This document shows, piece by piece, positions 60,551 to 64,000 of a stretch of DNA of 64,000 nt. This DNA is from Psychrosphaera ytuae. GTDB lineage: Bacteria > Pseudomonadota > Gammaproteobacteria > Enterobacterales > Alteromonadaceae. Position numbers and translations under genes: made by a program. Each line of letters opens with the position of its first letter. The stretch's first letter is position 1. The notes under the pieces were generated by a model. It was not told the DNA's origin. It saw nothing but the letters and a program-made list of their open reading frames with translations, and searched no databases. The DNA lies in contig NZ_CP072110.1 of NCBI RefSeq assembly GCF_017638545.1, forward strand, positions 1,612,001 through 1,676,000. The letters are read 5' to 3'.

Positions 60551-61588
60551 TTATTGAATCTCTAAGTGCATGTTTTTGATAAATAGTTCCTTACCAACGT
60601 GAGGACCATTAAGTACGACAACCTGACTCAGGTCTATCATACTTTTGTAGATACGATCGGTTTGTGAAGCGCTAACAATCTTGTTACTCCATTTCAAAAC
60701 CAAAACTCGAGTTCCTTGAGGTAGCGTGTAGTATTGACTGTTTTCGTCCAAAGACGTTTGTCCAACAATGGCAGGGTAACCTTCTGCAGTAACCAGTCGA
60801 GCAATATCCTTAGGTCTTGTTCGTTCTACAACTTTGAGAGACAAACTTTTAATATTTTTAACCTGTTCAATCAGACTATTAACCCTGTCCCTAAGTAACT
60901 CACCTTGTTTGGTTTTTGGAGCAATAAGGTGCATGGTGTCATGGCCGACAATAGAATCAACCGAACGAACAAGTAGTGCTTGATCTTTAAACTGATTGTT
61001 CAGCATTGTATTCATCACGCTTTCAGTCATAGGTAAAAAATCAATTTCGTGATTCAGCAACGCTTCGAGTGCAAACTTTTCAGACGCAAAGATTTGGGCC
61101 GACTGTAAATAGCTATCTATAGTTTCTCCGTAGCTATAACCTGCAACTCGACCAAATTTAAACTGCTTCAATTGTGCCAGGTCTGTAAGTGGCAACCCCT
61201 TTTCATGTTGACGGTTGTAATAGATTCGATTGGTCACCGAAAAAATCGGCTTGGAGAACAGCACACGAGATGCTCGCTCTGCTGTTTTAAAATAAGGAAA
61301 CCCACCTTGTGCCTTGCCACTGGCGATCATTTCAAAGGCAAGATCATAGTTTTGATATCGCCATTCTACGTTAATATCTTCTTGGCTAAAGATTTGGCCG
61401 AGCAATTCTGCCGCCGTACCAGACTCTCGAACAGAGCCCGAAATATATGGTTGCCATTGGTAAGTCGCAATAGGAACCGTTTTGGTATTTGGATTTAAAA
61501 TAGGGTCAAGACTTGAGTCTACTGCATGAGCTGGTGAGAACTTTAACAAACCAACACTTACTATGATCAAAAAACAAAACAACTTCAT
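60551..61588 (-). CDS. Periplasmic SBP_bac_3-like binding protein
   Basis: 345 residues from the ATG at 61588 (MKLFCFLIIVSVGLLKFSPAHA signal peptide, GGAG 10 bases upstream; the longer in-frame start adds residues before the signal). The mature protein has one family 3 solute-binding domain (~45-265: VPIATYQWQPYISGSVRESGT, NVEWRYQNYDLAFEMIASGKA, then FGRVAGYSYGETIDSYL) and an extra ~70-residue C-terminal region. No transport permease or ATPase is nearby. It lies 13 bp after the unknown 428-aa gene and abuts the CBU_0592-like gene, so the three look like one operon. Confidence 0.8.
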   Translation of the reverse strand: MKLFCFLIIVSVGLLKFSPAHAVDSSLDPILNPNTKTVPIATYQWQPYISGSVRESGTAAELLGQIFSQEDINVEWRYQNYDLAFEMIASGKAQGGFPYFKTAERASRVLFSKPIFSVTNRIYYNRQHEKGLPLTDLAQLKQFKFGRVAGYSYGETIDSYLQSAQIFASEKFALEALLNHEIDFLPMTESVMNTMLNNQFKDQALLVRSVDSIVGHDTMHLIAPKTKQGELLRDRVNSLIEQVKNIKSLSLKVVERTRPKDIARLVTAEGYPAIVGQTSLDENSQYYTLPQGTRVLVLKWSNKIVSASQTDRIYKSMIDLSQVVVLNGPHVGKELFIKNMHLEIQ

Positions 61589-61601
61589 CACTTTACAGCT
61601 C

Positions 61602-62888
61602 CTAGTGTCGCTTGATGTAGCGATAAACAATGATCAGTAACAGGGTCAAACCAAACCCAAACGAAAACATTATATCCGCGTCGATTTCAGCAATCACACT
61701 CAAGAAAAACGAGCTTTTACTATCGTTATAATCTAATGCGGGACGGCTCATCATTTCACGACTAAACTCGGTCAAATACAACGACAATTCGAATACAGCA
61801 AAGAAACTCAACGCAACAAGCAAAAAGTCCGTCATTATCGTGCTGCGTTCTCGCTTTTTGTTGTCTTCTTCTTGAATACGCGCATCGCACACTTGAATCA
61901 TGCGCTCTGAATTCTCGACTAGTTGTTGATAGTTCCAACCGCCTAATATTTCCTCGAGCAGCACTCGGTTAGGCCGTGCCAAAAACTTAATGTTTTCGTA
62001 ATACGCAATCTGATTAAGACGACAGGCAGTACGTGTCTTGGCAAGTAATTTGTCGATATGGTTGTCTTTAATCGGTGAGTACGCCAACTCAATTGCCCTG
62101 CGCAGTTCATTATTGCAGTGCTCCTGAGAAACATAATAATACTGGCATAACACCATTGTATGAATATGACTATCCTGACCAACTGGCTCCGGTGTCATGA
62201 TTGCGTAGTTTAACCACGTCATTGAAAACTGCTTATCACCATTAATAATGTCTGTGGCATCTTCGGGACGCATGGTTTTGGCCAACCATTTAGTTAATAA
62301 GGCCTGATGTTGCTCTTTTGCTAAAAACTCATCGGTTACTACCAAGGTTCTTGAAGTCCAAGAAATATCAGGAAGTACATGAGACGGATCTATCGATATA
62401 GATTTGGGTAAGTGCTTAGCCAACTGATTCAGATCTGCAAAAAAGTCATTGTAATGGTTACGAATTATCTTTTTTGCGTGGTCCTGAGCATCTTGTTCTA
62501 TCGACTTGACTAACCACCCTTCTTGCTGGTCTACGTATGTATGTGAGTCGATATGAAAATTGAGTTCAGCAATAACAATATTATTAGTGAACACATGGAA
62601 CATCACATTAGGTTCGTCAATCGGTTGCCAACACATTAAGCGAATGTCCTTGGTGTCGGATTCCGTTGAGCCGTATTGACGGGTTTCGTTTTGTTGGCCA
62701 CCTAAATGACAAAACTTTCCCTGCAAACTTATCTGTGGCTCAGAGTCAGATTCTGTGGGAGGAATAAGATCTTCAAGGGCTCTAAGTGAAGCGATAAAAC
62801 CAGGCGCAAACTGATCGGTTCCGAGTTGTACGCTCAATGGGGAAGAAAACGGAGTGATTGTCCTAAATTGCAAATTAGCGTCTGTCAT
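61602..62888 (-). CDS. Unrecognised membrane-anchored protein, 428 aa
   Basis: I do not recognise this protein. The ATG at 62888 (MTDANLQFRTITPF) is preferred over a TTG three codons earlier. The ~350-residue N-terminal part has no signal peptide and is presumably cytoplasmic; it contains a beta-rich section (MFHVFTNNIVIAELNFHID) and helical regions (LLAKTRTACRLNQIAYYENIKFL). Two transmembrane helices close the protein (~353-375 FLLVALSFFAVFELSLYL and ~402-424 MFSFGFGLTLLLIIVYRYI), with a short polar loop between. The large soluble domain plus C-terminal helical pair resembles CorA-like topology but no GMN motif is present. First gene of a probable three-gene unit. Confidence 0.6.
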   Translation of the reverse strand: MTDANLQFRTITPFSSPLSVQLGTDQFAPGFIASLRALEDLIPPTESDSEPQISLQGKFCHLGGQQNETRQYGSTESDTKDIRLMCWQPIDEPNVMFHVFTNNIVIAELNFHIDSHTYVDQQEGWLVKSIEQDAQDHAKKIIRNHYNDFFADLNQLAKHLPKSISIDPSHVLPDISWTSRTLVVTDEFLAKEQHQALLTKWLAKTMRPEDATDIINGDKQFSMTWLNYAIMTPEPVGQDSHIHTMVLCQYYYVSQEHCNNELRRAIELAYSPIKDNHIDKLLAKTRTACRLNQIAYYENIKFLARPNRVLLEEILGGWNYQQLVENSERMIQVCDARIQEEDNKKRERSTIMTDFLLVALSFFAVFELSLYLTEFSREMMSRPALDYNDSKSSFFLSVIAEIDADIMFSFGFGLTLLLIIVYRYIKRH

Positions 62889-63099
62889 TTCTATCAACTT
62901 TTATGTATCTAGGATGGTTGAGAACACACACTTTTATGCCTGCGTCCTTGCTTTAAACTTGTCGCTACTGGGCTTTAACACCAGTACATACGGATAATGT
63001 ACGTGATTGAGAGGACAATGAACAGTGCCACAAAAAAATTAAAAAATCGGTACGTTTTCTAACTTAATCGTAGCAAAACTTTTTTATTTGAAAGTAAAG
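62889..63099 (-). other. Intergenic region, no gene seen
   Basis: About 210 bp. It contains a small inverted repeat GTACAT-ACGGATA-ATGTAC (62984-63002) and AT-rich sequence. It must carry the promoter of the three-gene unit and the 3' end of the glycosyltransferase transcript; no convincing terminator stem with a T-run is visible. Confidence 0.3.
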
Positions 63100-64000
63100 T
63101 TAAGTGAGTTCTATCGGCTTAACTTTACTGTCACCGACCGTTGCTGAAAATTGAGGCAACGAAATAGGCTTCCACAGCTTTTGACACAGTGCTTCTGGGT
63201 GAGAGTAATCGCCTGCTATTAACCATTCCACCAGCGGTGCTGGATCACTTGGATAATTAATCGCTTCGTTTTCAGGTAGTTCAAGCCATCGCTCTAGCTC
63301 CGCCTCATCTAGTCCATTCATCACAGTCGCTAGACCTAATTGACTCAGGGTTTCGGCATTACTTGCTTGTTCAAACTGACCATCTAAAGGCTTTAAAAGA
63401 AGTTTTTTTCCTACGCATAGTGCTTCGCTACTTAACTCAAAACCGGCGTTGGCTATTACCCCTGAGCAGCGCTCTAACTCTTGTAAAAAACCTTTTCGAC
63501 ATGGAGTTCGAAGTGCAATCCCCATCGTTTCAGAGTTTTCCTTAACATCAGGGTGATACACAACAAAACGATGATTATGCTGACTGTTAAGTAAGTCAAT
63601 TATGTCACTCACATCCTCAAAGGGCATATAAACCAAAATGTCCTCTGAGCTATTGGCAATAGCAATTTCTCGTTCGATAAAAGGCGGAATAATGGTTTCG
63701 CCATAGTGAAACCAATGAACCCCAAGTGAGAGCTCCGCAGGCGCAAAGTACTTTAAAATTTGACGGTTTAGCCAACTCAATCCCTTTGAGGGCACTTTAT
63801 GATTAGTAAAAACCGCTTGGTGACTTATATTGATCACCTTCTTACCCGCAAGCCTTGCCGCCCAAGCGGTAACAGGCTCAAAGTCATTTAAGATCAGATC
63901 ATATTGGCTCACATCCAATGATTTAATATCTCGCCACAGTTGCCACAAGCTGGCCTTTTTGACCGTCTGAAAATAATTGACCTTGCCGTGCTGGTGCACA
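63100..64000 (-). CDS. MJ1255/VC2487-family glycosyltransferase-like protein (5' end outside window)
   Basis: The C-terminal ~300 residues of a GT-B-type protein; the frame is open to the right edge. DLILNDFEPVTAWAARLAGKKVINISHQAVF, LKYFAPAELSLGVHWFHYG, ILVYMPFEDVSDIIDLL, and GVIANAGFELSSEALCVGKKLLLKPLDGQFEQASNA (the sugar-nucleotide region) match the MJ1255/VC2487 group. The substrate is unknown. The C-terminal ~50 residues are Pro-rich. The start codon is not visible. Confidence 0.8.
   Translation of the reverse strand, partial: VHQHGKVNYFQTVKKASLWQLWRDIKSLDVSQYDLILNDFEPVTAWAARLAGKKVINISHQAVFTNHKVPSKGLSWLNRQILKYFAPAELSLGVHWFHYGETIIPPFIEREIAIANSSEDILVYMPFEDVSDIIDLLNSQHNHRFVVYHPDVKENSETMGIALRTPCRKGFLQELERCSGVIANAGFELSSEALCVGKKLLLKPLDGQFEQASNAETLSQLGLATVMNGLDEAELERWLELPENEAINYPSDPAPLVEWLIAGDYSHPEALCQKLWKPISLPQFSATVGDSKVKPIELT

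Overview
The window is a piece of a gammaproteobacterial chromosome, most likely from a marine member of the Alteromonadales (the Colwellia/Thalassotalea/Psychrosphaera/Alteromonas neighbourhood). That assignment is inferred from moderate-to-low GC, gammaproteobacterial gene orders (surE-pcm-yqaA-nlpD-rpoS; ispD-ispF-truD; ftsB near eno-pyrG; alaS-lysC-csrA-tRNA-Ser-tRNA-Arg; aroK-aroB-damX-dam; pilMNOPQ divergent from mrcA; hrpB-mrcB), a Na+-translocating oxaloacetate decarboxylase and Alteromonadales-type hypothetical families. It is mostly core genome. I see no prophage, insertion sequence, CRISPR array or integrase.

Layout. 1-2.1 kb: 3' end of mutS, convergent with a tandem-domain periplasmic binding protein. 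2.1-12.5 kb: a long minus-strand housekeeping block holding rpoS, nlpD, yqaA, pcm, surE, truD, ispF, ispD, ftsB, one unrecognised gene, eno and pyrG. 12.5-16 kb: the oadGAB sodium pump operon. 16.2-17.2 kb: a tRNA-Ser(GCU) and three identical tRNA-Arg(ACG) genes followed by a peculiar repeat trailer. 17.3-22.9 kb: csrA, lysC, alaS, recX and a membrane protein, with no recA beside recX. 23-31 kb: an acyltransferase-like protein, a methionine synthase split into two adjacent ORFs behind MetJ-box-like repeats, a soluble chemoreceptor with a sigma-28-like promoter, an EAL-HDOD protein and a ComEA-like helix-hairpin-helix protein. 31-36.7 kb: oxyR, two small genes (one a DUF2970 protein starting at TTG), dam, damX, aroB and aroK. 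36.8-44.5 kb: pilMNOPQ, mrcA and a small membrane gene translationally coupled to mrcA. 44.6-50.2 kb: an RND pump and its adaptor, erpA and a coiled-coil membrane protein. 50.3-54.8 kb (plus strand): a CLC protein with an altered filter motif, hemJ, pyrB and hemL. 55-64 kb: mrcB, hrpB, a three-gene unit (unknown membrane-anchored protein, periplasmic binding protein, duplicated CBU_0592-like membrane protein) and a truncated glycosyltransferase.

The genes fit together as envelope and division functions (NlpD, FtsB, PBP1A, PBP1B, DamX, type IV pilus), stress and global regulation (RpoS, CsrA, OxyR), and biosynthesis (isoprenoids, pyrimidines, shikimate, haem, aspartate family, methionine). Translational coupling by a TAATG or ATGA junction is common.

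The features I consider least ordinary are: (1) a 117-bp perfect repeat with 187-bp spacing downstream of the tRNA-Arg genes, carrying the last 19 nt of the tRNA and a conserved core complementary to the tRNA-Arg T-arm and acceptor strand; (2) MetH divided at its first linker by one in-frame TAA followed directly by ATG ATG; and (3) the unrecognised three-gene membrane/binding-protein unit near 60-63 kb.
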